Source: Hetaerina americana (lineage: Eukaryota; Arthropoda; Insecta; Odonata; Calopterygidae). Taken from it: DNA of 64,000 nt. The translations under genes and the position numbers were made by a program. Below the pieces are notes generated by a model. It was not told the origin of the DNA. It searched no databases and worked only from the letters and a program-made list of their open reading frames with translations. The first letter of the stretch is position 1. Each line of letters begins with the position of its first letter. Below, piece by piece: positions 33,013 through 44,863 of this stretch. The stretch covers positions 29,737,622-29,801,621 of the forward strand of contig JAKTNV010000009.1 in the NCBI GenBank assembly GCA_022747635.1, given 5' to 3'.

Positions 33013-33311
33013 AGAGAAGTGCGCATCGTAATTAGTATGATACATTCCTTCTAAAAATTAGTTTATTAAGTAAAAATCCTCAAATGACTTACAAGCGTCG
33101 AGAGGTAGCAGTTATCTGTTGTTGAGCTTTTTTGTAGACTGTTATAAAACCGTTAAATTATCTCTTGCGCATCCCCGAGAATCAGATGAAAGCCTTAAAC
33201 ATTTGGCAATTAGCATGGAAAGATATTTGGACACAATTTATTTCAGTCTAAATAACACCTAAATTGGTACCAGAAAGTATATATTTTGTACATTATTTAT
33301 TTTTTTCGATA
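33013..33311. other. AT-rich stretch, no gene seen
   Basis: Nothing supported. Confidence 0.5.
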
Positions 33312-33425
33312 TTTTAGTACCCTGCAAGCCACCACTAGGGTGTTGGCAGGGGTTGAGGCTAATTTTGATCTGAATATGAACCTTGGATGAAAATCATGAC
33401 CATCATTTTTATTCCTATGAACAAT
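33312..33425 (-). mobile_element. CR1-like 3' end, sub-family B
   Basis: Plus-strand reading GATATTTTAGTACCCTGC, AAGCCACCACTAGGGTG, then GGCTAATTTTGATCTGAATA. The stem-loop is kept but the 3' UTR beyond it (CTAATTTTGA..GAATATGA) differs from the common family and matches 60,245 and 34,140-34,240. Confidence 0.65.
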
Positions 33426-34084
33426 ATGGATATTTCCATTACCTCTGCGTTAGTTGACCGCTTGACCTTCTTCTAGGAGAGAAAGGTATTCAGAGGGTAG
33501 TTTTGAAGAGATGTCTGTAAAGTGCCACTTTACAACGGACAGTAACTCTACGCTGGTCTCTTACCTTGGTCACCTAGTTGTTTGAAATATGAATATCGGA
33601 GAGTTTTAATATTCTAAATTTCTTTAACGGTTAATGTGGCAGCCATGTTGAAGCTGTTTTGATGTGTTCTCTCCTGGTTGATGCAGTATTAAATTAAAAT
33701 ATTGCACATAAACAATTCATAGTATTTTAGCTTGCAAACTTTTACCTATAATCTTAGATTTCGTTGCTTCAGATCATTTTGACTCAGGAGGAAAACTTGC
33801 TTGTTCTCGAAGTATTTTTTTGATGTTTCCCGAAAGACACCACACAGAATAAAACGGTTGGAGCAACTTTGAAAGGACGTGAGTTGTCCTTAAAATAATT
33901 CCAATGTCTTTGATTACGCACTGCGGTAGACTGGGAATCACTCACGGAGCGAAGGTTAACTCACAGATTAAATCTCTTAGATTTGATTGAAAGAATTTCT
34001 CTTTGGACGTGATGCTGAAAATGTATCATTATCTCAATCGTACCACGGTAGGAGAGATCATGATAGTAAAATTAGGTAAATGAA
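33426..34084. other. AT-rich stretch, no gene seen
   Basis: Nothing supported. Confidence 0.5.
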
Positions 34085-34245
34085 GTGTAGAACAGTGAGA
34101 TTTAAATTGTCTTTTTCCTCGAGCGATAAGAGATCAGAATAATATTGTCCAACCGCGGTAGTGTCATATTTGCGTCAAAATTAGTCTGGTGTGTATTCAC
34201 CCCCTGCCACAAACCCTTGCAGTGGTTTTCAGGGTCTTGAAATAT
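34085..34245 (+). mobile_element. CR1-like RT end and 3' end, sub-family B
   Basis: Plus sense: GTGAGATTTAAATTGTC encodes the closing VRFKLSF block, then CAACCGCGGTAGTGTCATA, GTCAAAATTAGTCTGGTG, CACCCCCTGCCACAAACCC and TTGAAATATCAAAA. This sets the orientation of sub-family B and shows it ends in GATATTTCA-like sequence and not (GATGTA)n. Confidence 0.65.
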
Positions 34246-35532
34246 CAAAATATAAAATACGGTGAAGAAGGCGTCTTCGGAAGGGAGGTAATTTTGAGAC
34301 GTCAGTCGGATCTTCTCTGTACACCGCCGTCCGACCGGGTTCCCCATCGCTCTCAGATCAAGGAGACCAAGCTTAGAAACAGTGGAGAGTATTTTTGCGA
34401 GCATCTGACAGTCATAATAAGATATCGTGCTTAAATAACTAATCTCTCTCCTAGAAATGGAGAAATCCACATTTTCGTCTCCAATTTTGAATATGTTTGA
34501 ACGATCGTATAGTGCTGGAATAATTTTATATTCAATTTATATCAGACTCTTCCTGCCATTATTTCGGTCTCTAACTAAGTCTATTAACCTTGATTGAGAA
34601 AAAACTAAGGAAAACGTAATCAACTCATCATCTTGATACGAGCGCTTGTTCAATGCTTTTTATGGTCCTTCGAATGAGGTCCATAATACAATGCTCAATA
34701 TCCTTTTAACCCACCCAATCTGTGCCTACCCTGACAAATTCGAGCGAGGCTATGCTCTCGAAATTATATGCTACAATATTGCTCTATTATGGTGGCATTT
34801 CTCGCGACGCACTTTGTGATAAAGAGGTAGGGGTTCGTAAGGGCCGCGGACGGGTTAACAGGGAGCGAGGGCGGGGAGTGTCTAAGGCTTGAGCACGGGA
34901 TATGGAGCGGGAGAAGGAAGGAGGACGCGGGAGGGAAGTACAAAAGCCGCAGATAGCGGATCACAAGGAGAAGGTGGGAAGAAGGGTCTTTCCGGCGCAA
35001 GCATGGGGAGGGTTGTAAACGGGCGGGAACTGGGACCGGGAGAGTAGGACCGTGTGGGATCTGAAGGGATTGTTTTTACCCCTGAACACACCCCCTCTCC
35101 CCATCCACCCTGGGGAGACCGGGAAACAAGGAGAATGAAGGGGGAGGGAAATAAAAAGACGAGGCGGAGAGTGAGTGAGGTAGGTGACGTTACAACGGGA
35201 TTATGCCCGGCTCCCTTTTGTTTCTTTCCCCGTTTTGTTTCCCCGTCGTTGTTTGGCGCCGTTGTCAATCCTTTTCTCCACGCGCGCACACACACACGTA
35301 CGTTCAGTCTTCACCCCCTAACATTACCGACCGCACCCCTCCCCGCTCCCTCCTGCCGCCTCACATCGTCCCCACACACCCACCCCCCTCCTGCATGTTC
35401 CTCGTGCCTTTCTTGCGCTTTGTACCCCAGCACGCTCGCGCGTTCTCCGTCCTTTTTTACCAGCAGGAGAGCAGAAACACTCACATACATACGTGCACAC
35501 AAGGAAAACGGAGAAACCAAGGGATACATATG

Positions 35533-35536
<4 letters not shown>
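34246..35536. other. Unassigned; GC-richer, strand-biased sequence from 34,820
   Basis: 34,246-34,800 is AT-rich. 34,820-35,170 is purine-rich and 35,280-35,460 is C-rich, which gives frames of up to 205 codons with no protein-like features. Confidence 0.45.
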
Positions 35537-35630
<94 letters not shown>

Positions 35631-35632
35631 AT
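35537..35632. repeat. (TA)n microsatellite
   Basis: About 96 bases of TA with one TT step near 35,619, the longest in the window. It creates the spurious Ile-Tyr frames around it. Confidence 0.95.
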
Positions 35633-35699
35633 ACGAGTATATATCGTATATGTACATGTGTACATATGTAGAGAGAGATGCATGTACATATTTATACAT

Positions 35700-36420
35700 G
35701 TATAGAGAAAGAGAGAGAGACAGAGAGAAAGTGTAGAGAAAAGAGTGACGACACAGGCAGGTACAGTCACAGGGAGAAAGGCATAAAGAAGTGTGGGAGG
35801 AGAGGGGAGGATGGAGGAGGAGGAGTGAATGGAGGAGGAGTAGGGAGGGATACACACTTTGTCCTCCAAACACATTACGAAAATTACTTTCAGCGCCGCA
35901 CAAAAACGTTGGGCACAAACGCAGACGGAAAGGAGGCTGGCAGAGGGGGCGTGATGCAATGGGACGAGGTGGAGGGAGGAGAGACGGGTGTATTCTGGGT
36001 AAAATGGATGCCGTTAGGCTTCTGGGAAGGGGTAGGTTGAGGGGAGGGAGGAGTCCCCACGTGGGCCCTTTCAGAGAAGAGAGGAAGGAAGAGGATGTGT
36101 TTGTGAGAGTATGTATGTGTGTTTGTGTGTAGGTCGCGAATGGGCGGTTCTGTTTCCGTAACTACGGAGTTATGGAACGAAGGTGGATGGGAGGAGAGAG
36201 GGAGGGAATAGAGATAGATTCACGCTTCGCATGGGGAACTGTGTGGACGCAGGACACAGCTGGTATAAAGGCACATCAGTATCTCCACCATATACATATA
36301 CATCTATATGAAGTGTGTGTTTGTGTGTATATATATATATATACACATATATATATACACACACACACACATGCAGGTGTGTATGTTTATGTGTACGTAT
36401 TCAGACGTCTTAGTCCCTAG
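35700..36420. repeat. Purine-rich tract and (TA)/(CA) microsatellites
   Basis: 35,700-36,130 is GA/GGA-rich. 36,115-36,130 is TG-rich, and 36,318-36,372 alternates TG, TA and CA repeats. No gene. Confidence 0.6.
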
Positions 36421-36639
36421 CCTTCGCTCAAAGACTCACGTGCATAAAACGTTATCCTCGCGCACATACAGAGGGAGCCTTTTTATTTCGCCCTCCCCTT
36501 CATCTTTTCTCCTCTTGTGACCATGTGTTTAAAGCGCTGAAAAGTTTTCACGAAGAAATCTCTCGACTCCCTTGAAGCGAGCGAAACTTGCTCCGTCGCC
36601 CGGAAGCAATAAAGCATTCCGATGATTAATTTTTGTTGT

Positions 36640-36860
36640 CTCCCCTCATCCCACTTCTCCTCCTCATTATACTCCATTCCTTCTCACTCTCTTCTCATTC
36701 CACCCCTCTTTCCCATTCCTACCCTTTTACTCGCTTTATCCTCCCACGGGATACAAACAAGCGAGCGACAAAAACCTCCTCTTTCTCCCACTCCCCCCAC
36801 CTCTCTCTCTCTCTCTCTCTCTTCTTTCAGTCTTCTCTATGTCCTCCCAAAACGCGTCCC
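36640..36860. repeat. C/T-rich tract with (CT)n
   Basis: Strong pyrimidine bias with a (CT)11-like run near 36,800-36,822. Confidence 0.75.
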
Positions 36861-38474
36861 AAAGAGCGAGCGCTTCCACGAAAAATTAATTAATATCACC
36901 GACAGAAAAGGGCTGTGTTATGAGGGTGGGAGAGGGAGGCCGGGTGGGCGGGGGGTGTTGGGAGAGATGGGTGGAATGGGGTGTTTGCTGAGTGATACAA
37001 CAATGTAATTAATACTGGCAAAATGGCAATTGAAAGTTTCATAAATGAGGAACATTAGGGAGAAGCATTTTCCTCAAGAGCTCCCGTGTTCTCCGTTGTC
37101 CATTGTCTGCCTCCTGCCGCGCTCGGGCGCTATTTCGGAATGGCGCGGAAGCGTATTATTTTTTTTTTAACTCTCTATCTCTCTTCTCTCCTCTCCTTTT
37201 CTGTCTGTGTGAGTGTTACAGCCCCGGTTCGCCATCCTGAGTGACGGGGCGCTGTGTTAATCCGCGTCGCCTGAATTGGGAATTCGAGAAAGGCAGGAGC
37301 GATTGTGTCCTGTCTCATCTATCACGTGTCCTCCGAAAGCCTCCTTCTTCCACCCGCCTCGGTACAATGCCGCGCACACACATGTGAGCGCTCTCCTCTC
37401 TGCGCATTGAGAGAGAAGAGATAGAGAAGAAAAAAAAATAAATAAACTAAAAAGAGATCTCTTTGAGCGGGATGAGGATGAGGGAATGGTTAGTGTTGGT
37501 GGTGGCGTGGCGGTGGGTGAAAGGAAAGAAGTGGGAGGGAGGGAAAGAAACTCGGTCGATCCGGATCTAGAACAAATCTGATGAAGATTTTTGTCTGAGA
37601 TCCCATTCCCGCTTCCCCGGATTCTGGAGGTTTCCTTTCTCGGGGAAGGAAAAAAACAATGGATTCAATTTAGATTCGAAGGTTGGTTCGGGAGCGATCA
37701 TGTGTGTGTACGTGGCGAGGCGGTGAGTGTGGGGGGGGGGCTTCCGAAAATGAAAGGGCGCGCTTGGGGAAAGATATGGTTAGGTAGACGTTACCTTGAT
37801 ATGTTTTCTCAAAAGAAATTTTTAGATCATGACATAACGTGACTCAGGGTTCAAAGTTTGGCCGGTCAATCAGTTGGGAAATCAGTAAAAGTCCGAGATT
37901 TACACATAAATTCGAAGAGAAATTGAATCGCGTGCTCAATGTTTGTTTTAATTCAGAAATTTGATGTACGAATCGAGAATATGGTATGAAAATCAGTAAT
38001 TACCGGATGATCTCGGTTCTTTGTAGCTGTCAGATCAGTTCGTCTTAATCTTGGAGACAATCGCTCTCCAATGGCAAAGGGGAAAAGATCGAAACTATGT
38101 CATTTCCGACAACAGTGTTAAAAGTAGCATGCGAGGCGATGAGAAATTATTCACAAGTGATCACAATCTCCTGCGAATCATGGAGAAGTCCTATATTTAA
38201 TCGACTTGTACTAATGCAGTCCTGATTTGCAGTTGTTATATGCAAGGAGAAACTGATATTCAAAGATCAAGACCAAGACTCAGGGAGGTGGGTACAATGC
38301 TGGAAAGTTAATGGTAAAGGTATATTTCCATTAAAAGTACACATTTAGATATCGATATGCATGCATTTATATGCTACTGAATCGCCATCTTTGAGGCAAG
38401 GAGATGTGCATTGATTGGAGGCTTTTGCAATATGAGAACGAAGAAAAAAATGGAGAAGCCCAGATAAATGTATC
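36861..38474. other. Unassigned
   Basis: 37,080-37,400 is GC-richer with CpG, followed by purine-rich DNA to 37,560, then AT-rich DNA. No gene is supported. Confidence 0.45.
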
Positions 38475-38790
38475 TGCATTTACTTACGCTATACCCCGCA
38501 AGCCGCCGTAAGGACCTGTGGCGGGGACTGTTCGGACACTACCCGTAAAACAAAATGAAACCACATGCAAAACAAAAGCCTATAAATTCATACCCACAGA
38601 GATGCAACTACGAATGTACCAGATGTCTACGTAGCATTTAATATTGTCCCCGCTTATAATTAGAAAGTCTATTATGACTTTAATTTCTTACTATTATGAT
38701 TTCTGATTGTCCAAGGAAAGAACGAATATTTGGATCTAGCTGCACTGGAGTCTATCTCCCTTATCTAATATAAATAGAGTGGACCAGAAA
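38475..38790 (-). mobile_element. CR1-like 3' end
   Basis: Minus sense. The stem-loop is at 38,490-38,530 (ATACCCCGCAAGCCGCCG on plus), then a 3' UTR with CCACATGCAAAACAAAAGC and ATGTCTACGTAGCATTT, ending near GAGTCTATCTCCCTTATC at the very end of the RT. Confidence 0.8.
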
Positions 38791-38871
38791 CCAAACCCGA
38801 GCCTCAGAGGGAAAGAGAGGAAATGATCGAGAAAAATTCATTGAAAGCAGGAAAGGTTGATGGATTAGATA

Positions 38872-39288
38872 TTAATCGGTTTTAGTAAGCTTGAGACTGG
38901 TAGACGGATAAATGTTAATTATGTGGTCGAGATGGTGGAATAGAAATGGCGTATTTGCTGGCGTAACGAATGATTGAAACCATGAATAGGTGAATAAGGA
39001 ATATATGTGAGGCAAAAAGTGTTTCGTGGTGTTAAAATACTTCATTATACCAGGAAATGATGTAGTATTTTCTAAATGCGACCAAAAAACTGATTCTAAA
39101 TGTTTGGATGCGTGTAGCTTGTAATAATCAAGCAGCCTTAAAATACCAGGGCCATTCATGTGGGGAAAATATTTTGTCATTTTTTCAGTCATATTGATTG
39201 TCACCACATCAGTAGCTTGTTTGAGATAAAAGTTTAGGGTTACGGTATTTTTAGGGAGTCTGGTGGAACCAGTCGTTGGATTTAGCAA
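38872..39288 (-). CDS. Unrecognised 138-codon open frame
   Basis: An uninterrupted minus-strand frame of 138 codons in AT-rich DNA, starting MLNPTTGSTRLPKNTV and containing YFPHMNGPGILRLLDYY. Composition is not low complexity and it does not overlap a recognised repeat. I see no known motif, signal peptide or membrane segment, no splice or promoter context, and no neighbour that gives it a role. A frame of this length is near what chance produces once in a window of this size, so it may not be a gene. Confidence 0.15.
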   Translation of the reverse strand: MLNPTTGSTRLPKNTVTLNFYLKQATDVVTINMTEKMTKYFPHMNGPGILRLLDYYKLHASKHLESVFWSHLENTTSFPGIMKYFNTTKHFLPHIYSLFTYSWFQSFVTPANTPFLFHHLDHIINIYPSTSLKLTKTD

Positions 39289-39831
39289 TGCCAGTACAGG
39301 GTGGATATTTTGAAATGGGGAGTGAGGAATCTAAAAAAAAATTATATCACGCGATTGATGTTTCGTCATATGAAAAGATATGCTTGAAAGTGATCAACAC
39401 ACATTCTTGATACCTTTCATGCGATCAAAACTGTCATCGTCATTCACACAATATCTCCCAAATCGATGTCCCTGATTAGGATGTTTATGCCTTCCCTCCT
39501 CGCGCTGAGTGCTGGCGGAGTCATTAGGCCAGTTGGTAAATACGTGAACTGTAACCAACCGAGTTTCATACAGGAATAATATTTTTGATTCTGTAGAAAT
39601 GGTCGTGGTTACAGACTTGGTAAATATGCATGGGATTTTTTTAATTAAATAGTAGCCTGTTTCTTCGTTACTAATCCAAAATTTGAAAATACTTTTAAAT
39701 GATAAACGTCGAGGTTAATCCAAAATGTACGGAGCATCGTAATTGAAAGAGTGAATTATATGTTGCTTGTTTTGCCTCCTGGTTATCATACAAGTGATCT
39801 TCATTGTTGTTTCGGTAGATCATTACTATTA

Positions 39832-40345
39832 TAGCATACACAAACCTCGTAATTCACCGCAAAGGCGCGGGGCGAAATTAAAAGGACACTAGCCGTAAAT
39901 GCACAAATATTAGTTCTTACATAAATTTGAATATTTATTTGCCCATATATCCAGTCACTCGTGCCCACATGCTCACATTTATATTCGTGAATTAATTGGC
40001 ATATGCATTTCGCGTATTTGGTAAGTGTATTTCGTGCATTGACATTGAATAACTTTAAATTTGGGTCTTAAAGCACTTCGGGTGTGTAGGTTCGATTTTC
40101 ATACGACTTTGTATCGCACGAGGGAAGAATGAGTGCTTGAATCTGACAGTGACGGTGTATTTCTCTCTTATTAAATCCCGATAGTCCAACCTATCAATAT
40201 AACTTGGTGTCATAACAATCCCCTTGGTGTCAAAGAAAAGACAGGTGCCGTGTACCTTTCTATAAATCACCCTTGCCTGCTGACAGAGAGTTAAAAGGCT
40301 ACCAGCCTGATTCCTCTAATCTACCCATCATGCTTAATTTCCTCT
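39832..40345 (-). pseudogene. CR1-like RT C-terminus with 3' UTR
   Basis: Minus sense. The frame 40,270-40,055 reads GIVMTPSYIDRLDYRDLIR, then VRFKHSFFPRAIQ, the Y.GR.DH..KIR and RFK.SFFPR blocks that close the RT. The upstream flank to 40,345 keeps the CTCCCAGCCT-type RT sequence. The 3' end near 39,840-39,895 is mutated but retains GCAAAGGCGCGGGGCGA and a loop. The 40,055-40,270 frame is uninterrupted for 71 codons. Confidence 0.7.
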
Positions 40346-40814
40346 CGTAGAAACTTTTATCAAATTTAGCAGATTTTCCCTGAGCCATATTATCTGTACG
40401 AATAATAATACTTTATAAGTCAAAATAATTGCCTTCACCTAAGTCTGTAGCCAATCTTATTTGTTTGTAAATGATATAAAAAATATTCGTCAGTTGAACA
40501 AAACAAATTCAGCGGGTACCCAAATTTAAAGGCTATCTAACTCAGCAAATAGCTCTAAACAAAAATATTGTGAATCTAATTTTAGTATTTTTTGTGTTAT
40601 TTCATTTATACGGCTTAGTTTTGGGATGTGTTTGCTGCTTAATTTTCCACCTTATTTAAAACGCTAAAGTCTAATAATCTGTATTCATGACGTAGTTAAA
40701 ATCTTGTCGGTAATCTTCGTGTTTCCAGTAGATCTCAACTCAAGGTTTCTAAGATAGCATGTCTTTCTATTCGTTCATCGTGATTTTTCACGAAATGTGC
40801 AGTTTTTCTCCGTT
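40346..40814. other. AT-rich stretch, no gene seen
   Basis: Nothing supported. Confidence 0.5.
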
Positions 40815-40830
40815 TTACTCTCTGAAATTG

Positions 40831-40916
40831 AGGACGCCTCGATAGCTTAACTGGCTAAACCCCTCGGCTGGGCATTGAGGGATCCGGGTTCGAATCCTGG
40901 TCAAGGCGAATGATTG
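40831..40916 (+). repeat. tRNA-like unit flanked by 16-base repeats (short SINE or tRNA retrocopy)
   Basis: Bases 40,836-40,908 contain a good box A (TAGCTTAACTGG) and a perfect box B (GGTTCGAATCC), a T arm (CCGGG/CCTGG) and a 6-of-7 acceptor stem (GCCTCGA/TCAAGGC). The anticodon arm is abnormal: CCCTC and GAGGG enclose an 11-base loop, so this is not a normal functional tRNA. It is flanked by TTACTCTCTGAAATTG (40,815-40,830) and TTACACTCTGAAATTG (40,917-40,932), which look like a target-site duplication. Confidence 0.65.
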
Positions 40917-41049
40917 TTACACTCTGAAATTGTTGCATTGAAATGCACATTAGCGCATTAAAAGTTATTGTTGCGGCATCTCTCACAGTTTCTTTGAAAC
41001 TCCGTTTTAATGTTTAATTCTGAAATTTAGTCATTTCGTGTATGGTTGC

Positions 41050-41110
41050 GACCTACCTGCGTACGTGACAGTACCCAGGTAGGTCGACACCGTGACCGTA
41101 CCCAGGTAGG
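41050..41110. repeat. Hairpin plus partial direct repeat
   Basis: GACCTACCTG (41,050-41,059) pairs perfectly with CAGGTAGGTC (41,076-41,085). GTACCCAGGTAGG occurs at 41,071-41,083 and again at 41,098-41,110. No function is evident. Confidence 0.6.
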
Positions 41111-42420
41111 GGTTAAAACGCCAAAAAAAACCTATCTTGAATCCTTACATTCTATTATATTCCCGCAATTTGTTTGATGACCACACGTTTCTTAATGACA
41201 GTTCCATACACCTTTCCGCAGTACATTTTATGCTAACTTTAGTGTTGAAGATGTGATTGATCGTTTTGTTTACTACAAAATTTTTGTATTTTTATTGGTC
41301 GTTATTTTGCATCTCTTCAATCAAATTTTACTCTTTTGGATATTTATTCGCTATTTTTCATAAATGCGCCCGTTGCATTAATACCATTTTTAGCATGCGA
41401 TAGTAAGCACAGCAAACCGTCGTTCTGATTATGGCTAAGAAAACTCTTACCACTTCTTACAAACTACCCTATTCTTGCATACTTCTCTCGCCGTTGACCT
41501 ATTCAAAAATAGTCATATGCGTACTATTTTCCAGAGACTTCTAAGCTTCCTCGTTTTGTGCAGCACATTTATTCAACCATTCACTCACATATTTCTCATT
41601 CTACCGCGTTATCTCAACCCAGGTACTCGTTTCTCTCCTATAGACATCATTTTATCCCGTAAGACACCAATAGTACGTAATGGGATGTCACTTCAGGAGG
41701 AGCCGTTAAAAACTACTGCATTTTTTTGCAATCCTTGATTCTTATATGGGCGGTCTTATTCGTCGACAGCAAGGGAAATCCACCCCTTACCACAGGGCAT
41801 ATGATAAATCCAAGTCAAATCTTCTCCACCCCTCACATCTCTTGCGAAGCTACCTCCCGGAACCCTTCCTTAGCTGGGAGAGAGAGGGATGAACTTCTCT
41901 CCCCTCGCCGCCTCCATCTTTCCCGGCACTTAGCCTTTCAACTTCTACCGACTCTCACGCAGGGTTCCGGAGGCGCCACCCAACCCGAGGGGCGCGAACC
42001 CGTTTACCACCTTCGGATAGCCGGGAGTGGTTCGTTTGCTCACCCGCTCTCGGGATCCCCTTTAACGGGCGGGTTTTAAAGGATAAGGGAACCCCTTCAC
42101 CCCAATCGGTGATATTGGTCCATCTCCCCCTTCGAACGAACCCCTCTCAAAGCAGTATTATGGGATCATTTTGCGGGATTGAAATATTGCCCCTTTGATC
42201 TTTCCGGCTGGTCAATTTGGAAGGAATCGTACGGGAAGTCCCGTGAGCAGTGACTGATGATGAGTCGAACATTTAAACAGAGAGCGAAAATGGCAAAGTT
42301 GGACTTAGACGTATTTGCTCACTTCAGTGCCTTAACTTCACAGAGCAGGATGGTTTGCTCGGCAACAGTTTTAAAAAATCCTATACTGGGACGATTGGTG
42401 TGAAGTGTTGTGAAATTCGA
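41111..42420. other. Unassigned
   Basis: 41,111-41,740 is AT-rich with an unrecognised 87-codon frame at 41,475. 41,830-42,070 is GC-richer. Nothing is supported. Confidence 0.45.
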
Positions 42421-42480
42421 CTGCAGTGAATAAATTTACAGAAAACTGTAAACAGTTATTTGTAAATTTATTCACTGCAG
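42421..42480. repeat. 60-base hairpin with perfect 20-bp arms
   Basis: 42,421-42,440 is the exact reverse complement of 42,461-42,480; both ends are CTGCAG. The 20-base middle contains a further AACTG/CAGTT stem. The tip could be a small foldback element or a folded RNA; I do not recognise a family. Confidence 0.8.
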
Positions 42481-42529
42481 CCGAAGCAACTAACCTCAAA
42501 TTTGGTTTGATAAGCGATGGCATACTTCT

Positions 42530-42695
42530 CCTCGTACTGAGTTCCCTAAGTTCCTGTCCCTATGCCAACTTTTGTTTCCCAAGATTACCCTAGATATCAA
42601 ACAGCTAGGATGAAGATGAGGATGTTCAGAAGCATCACTCGTAATCAAACCTGGGCTCTCCGACCGGTGACTAAACGCTCTACCCACTAGAATAA
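42530..42695 (-). mobile_element. SINE1 copy, decayed
   Basis: In minus sense: GTGGGTAGAGCGTTTAGTC (box A region), CCGGTCGGAGAGCCCAGG, a decayed box B (AGGTTTGATTACG), and CTTGGGAAACAAAAGTTGG with AGGGACAGGAACTTAGGG. Order and spacing match the 31,223 copy. Confidence 0.6.
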
Positions 42696-42779
42696 TATGA
42701 CTCCCAACGTTTTTATGAAAGAAATAGGAATATTATAGGAAAATGATGGGTAAATTTTAGGTCGTAGTTGTTTGAATTG

Positions 42780-42905
42780 GGAGGCGGCCGACCGATGATG
42801 TCATTTGCACAACCGGGGCTAGTTTGTTAATTAGGCAGTTGCATGATACCCAGTTTGATGGGGAAAGGAAGGAGAGAAACCCGGCAGTATCCCAAATTTT
42901 GAAAA
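42780..42905 (-). mobile_element. SINE2 copy, decayed 3' part
   Basis: On plus, GGCGGCCGACCGATGATGTC followed by ATTTGCACAA and GGAGAGAAACCCGGCAGTA is the reverse complement of the SINE2 body (GCCAGGTTTCTCTCC, CAAATGACCTCAGCTGTCGG) at 19,720-19,815. Confidence 0.55.
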
Positions 42906-43607
42906 CTTCACTGAGAACCCATAACCTGAGGGAAGCCGAGAATTTCGGTTAGTTTGTTTCATGCAGTTAGAATTGATAAAATGTGATGTAGCTGCTTCAT
43001 TATTTATTTAATAATTAAGAAAAAGGAATTTTTAATTCAGAAAAATCCCAGGATTTTGCTTCCGAACACCGGGATTTGGGATATAGATCTTGAGATGCGT
43101 TGGGATAGTAAACCAGGGTTTTCAATTGATACTGGGATCAGTATTGGGACTCCATTTTTTTGTATTCAGGTTCAGGTGAACAGAGCTATTTTTTCAATTA
43201 AATGGCATTATAATGAACAGAATAACGCATCCAATCCATGAAATTATACTTTAACATATCAAAAATGAAGAAATAAGGACGAGTTAGAATTAAAAATTTA
43301 TTTCAATGGTAGGGATGCAAAATACTTATAATCAGAGAGTTTTGAAAAAATCTTCATAATGTAATGAGAAAATGAATCAAAAGTGGATGACAGAGGAGTT
43401 GAGAGATAGCTGGATGAGGATGAAAAAATTTCAAAAGTTGAAGGGGGTTGAATAAAATTCGTATCCTTATTGAACGGCATGGAGAGTGGTGGGAATTATG
43501 AGATGATGTACAAGGAATAGTTAGGGCTAAATCTTCTTCATATTGAACGGCACCGTTTAAAATAATCAAATAAGTTCTGAAATAATTGTTTCTAGGAATA
43601 TCCCGAT
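42906..43607. other. AT-rich stretch, no gene seen
   Basis: Nothing supported. Confidence 0.5.
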
Positions 43608-43695
43608 GCGGTTTATTCTGTTTTACGGGTGGTCACTTATCGCTCCCCACCACACACCCTTGCAGCGGCTTTCAGTGTACTATGTATGCGTAGAA
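43608..43695 (+). mobile_element. CR1-like 3' end, short
   Basis: Plus sense TTTATTCTGTTTTACGGG, TGGTCACTTATCGCTCCCC, CACCACACACCCTTGCAGC and a mutated tail TATGTATGCGTAG. Confidence 0.75.
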
Positions 43696-44863
43696 AAGTC
43701 CCTTCGCTTAGTCTCTTGCTTCGATGATCCAAGTCCCGTGCTATAAAGAACTGAATTTAATATTAAATTTTCGCTCACATTTTCTTTGCATCTTTATCCA
43801 TGTTCCCTGTTATCAACTCTCACCTCTAGCTTCTTAACCTAATTCATTTGTTCTTATAACGTCCGAGGTACTTTTCTCACTTTTCTGTAAAAGACTTTCT
43901 GAAGAGATGAGCTTTCCCAATCGTCTAAATTATGATTCCCAACTTACAATATGACCGGAGTGGTGTCTTTTAACTTGCCTAAGCCTTTAATTTATTGAGA
44001 TTCTTAAAACCTTTAATTAGGGATGCAATTTAAATTAATTTCCTCATAGATCCAGCTTTCGGCCTTTCATCATGTAAGTATAAATATTTGGAATTGAAGT
44101 AACGTTGCTGACAGACCTCAGTCAAATTGTGAGCAAATAAAGATGCACAATATATATTAATAATATAGTTGCTAAACACTTAATGTTATCAAATAATTTT
44201 CAACCATTTTCCTAAATTATTCTCAAAAATTCTCCTTCCAGTAATCGAGTTTTTCAAGTTTGAAAGATATATTGCTTTCTTGGTGCATATTGCTAAGTAA
44301 TTTCTCCGCAGGTCTTCCCCCGGGTCAGGAAATAATCTGACAACGTATTTAAACAGTTTTAATTATCACCCTCAAAGCGTTGAGATAAATTGCGAGTCAC
44401 TTTCAGGTTGAGACAACTATCAAACAAGTATGAAGTTTAACTCCATGGCCACTTAAGCGCCTTACGCAAATAGTTTAGTGAAATCGACGGCTGAGTATAA
44501 TTTCCTTTTCCTCTTCATAAAACTCTTCCTATAAAAGATCATCTTTCTATCTTCAATGGCTCCGGTTGTCTCAATTCTCGGGAGTTTCACATGATACTAG
44601 TACTTGTAGATATTATCATTGTCAACACAGTATTTTAATCCAGCAAATTCATCTGCTTTTGCTTATAGTGCACCGCATATTTTTGTACTCTTTAGAATAA
44701 AAATGCTGTAATCAACTCGAAGGTTATTTTGATGGGTAAGCGTAGATCTCACTCAATACTAAACCCTAAACCCACTTGAACACCACGTCTCACACCCTTC
44801 AGTAAGGCTACTTTTTTATTCCTAGGTCGTTTAGAGTTGCTCTGCAGGTTTTTTGGTATATCG
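43696..44863. other. AT-rich stretch, no gene seen
   Basis: Nothing supported. Confidence 0.5.

Noticed and set aside
35324..35959. Frames with long Ile-Tyr repeats
   Set aside because: Translation of the (TA)n microsatellite. The same applies at 18,300, 31,030 and 32,440.
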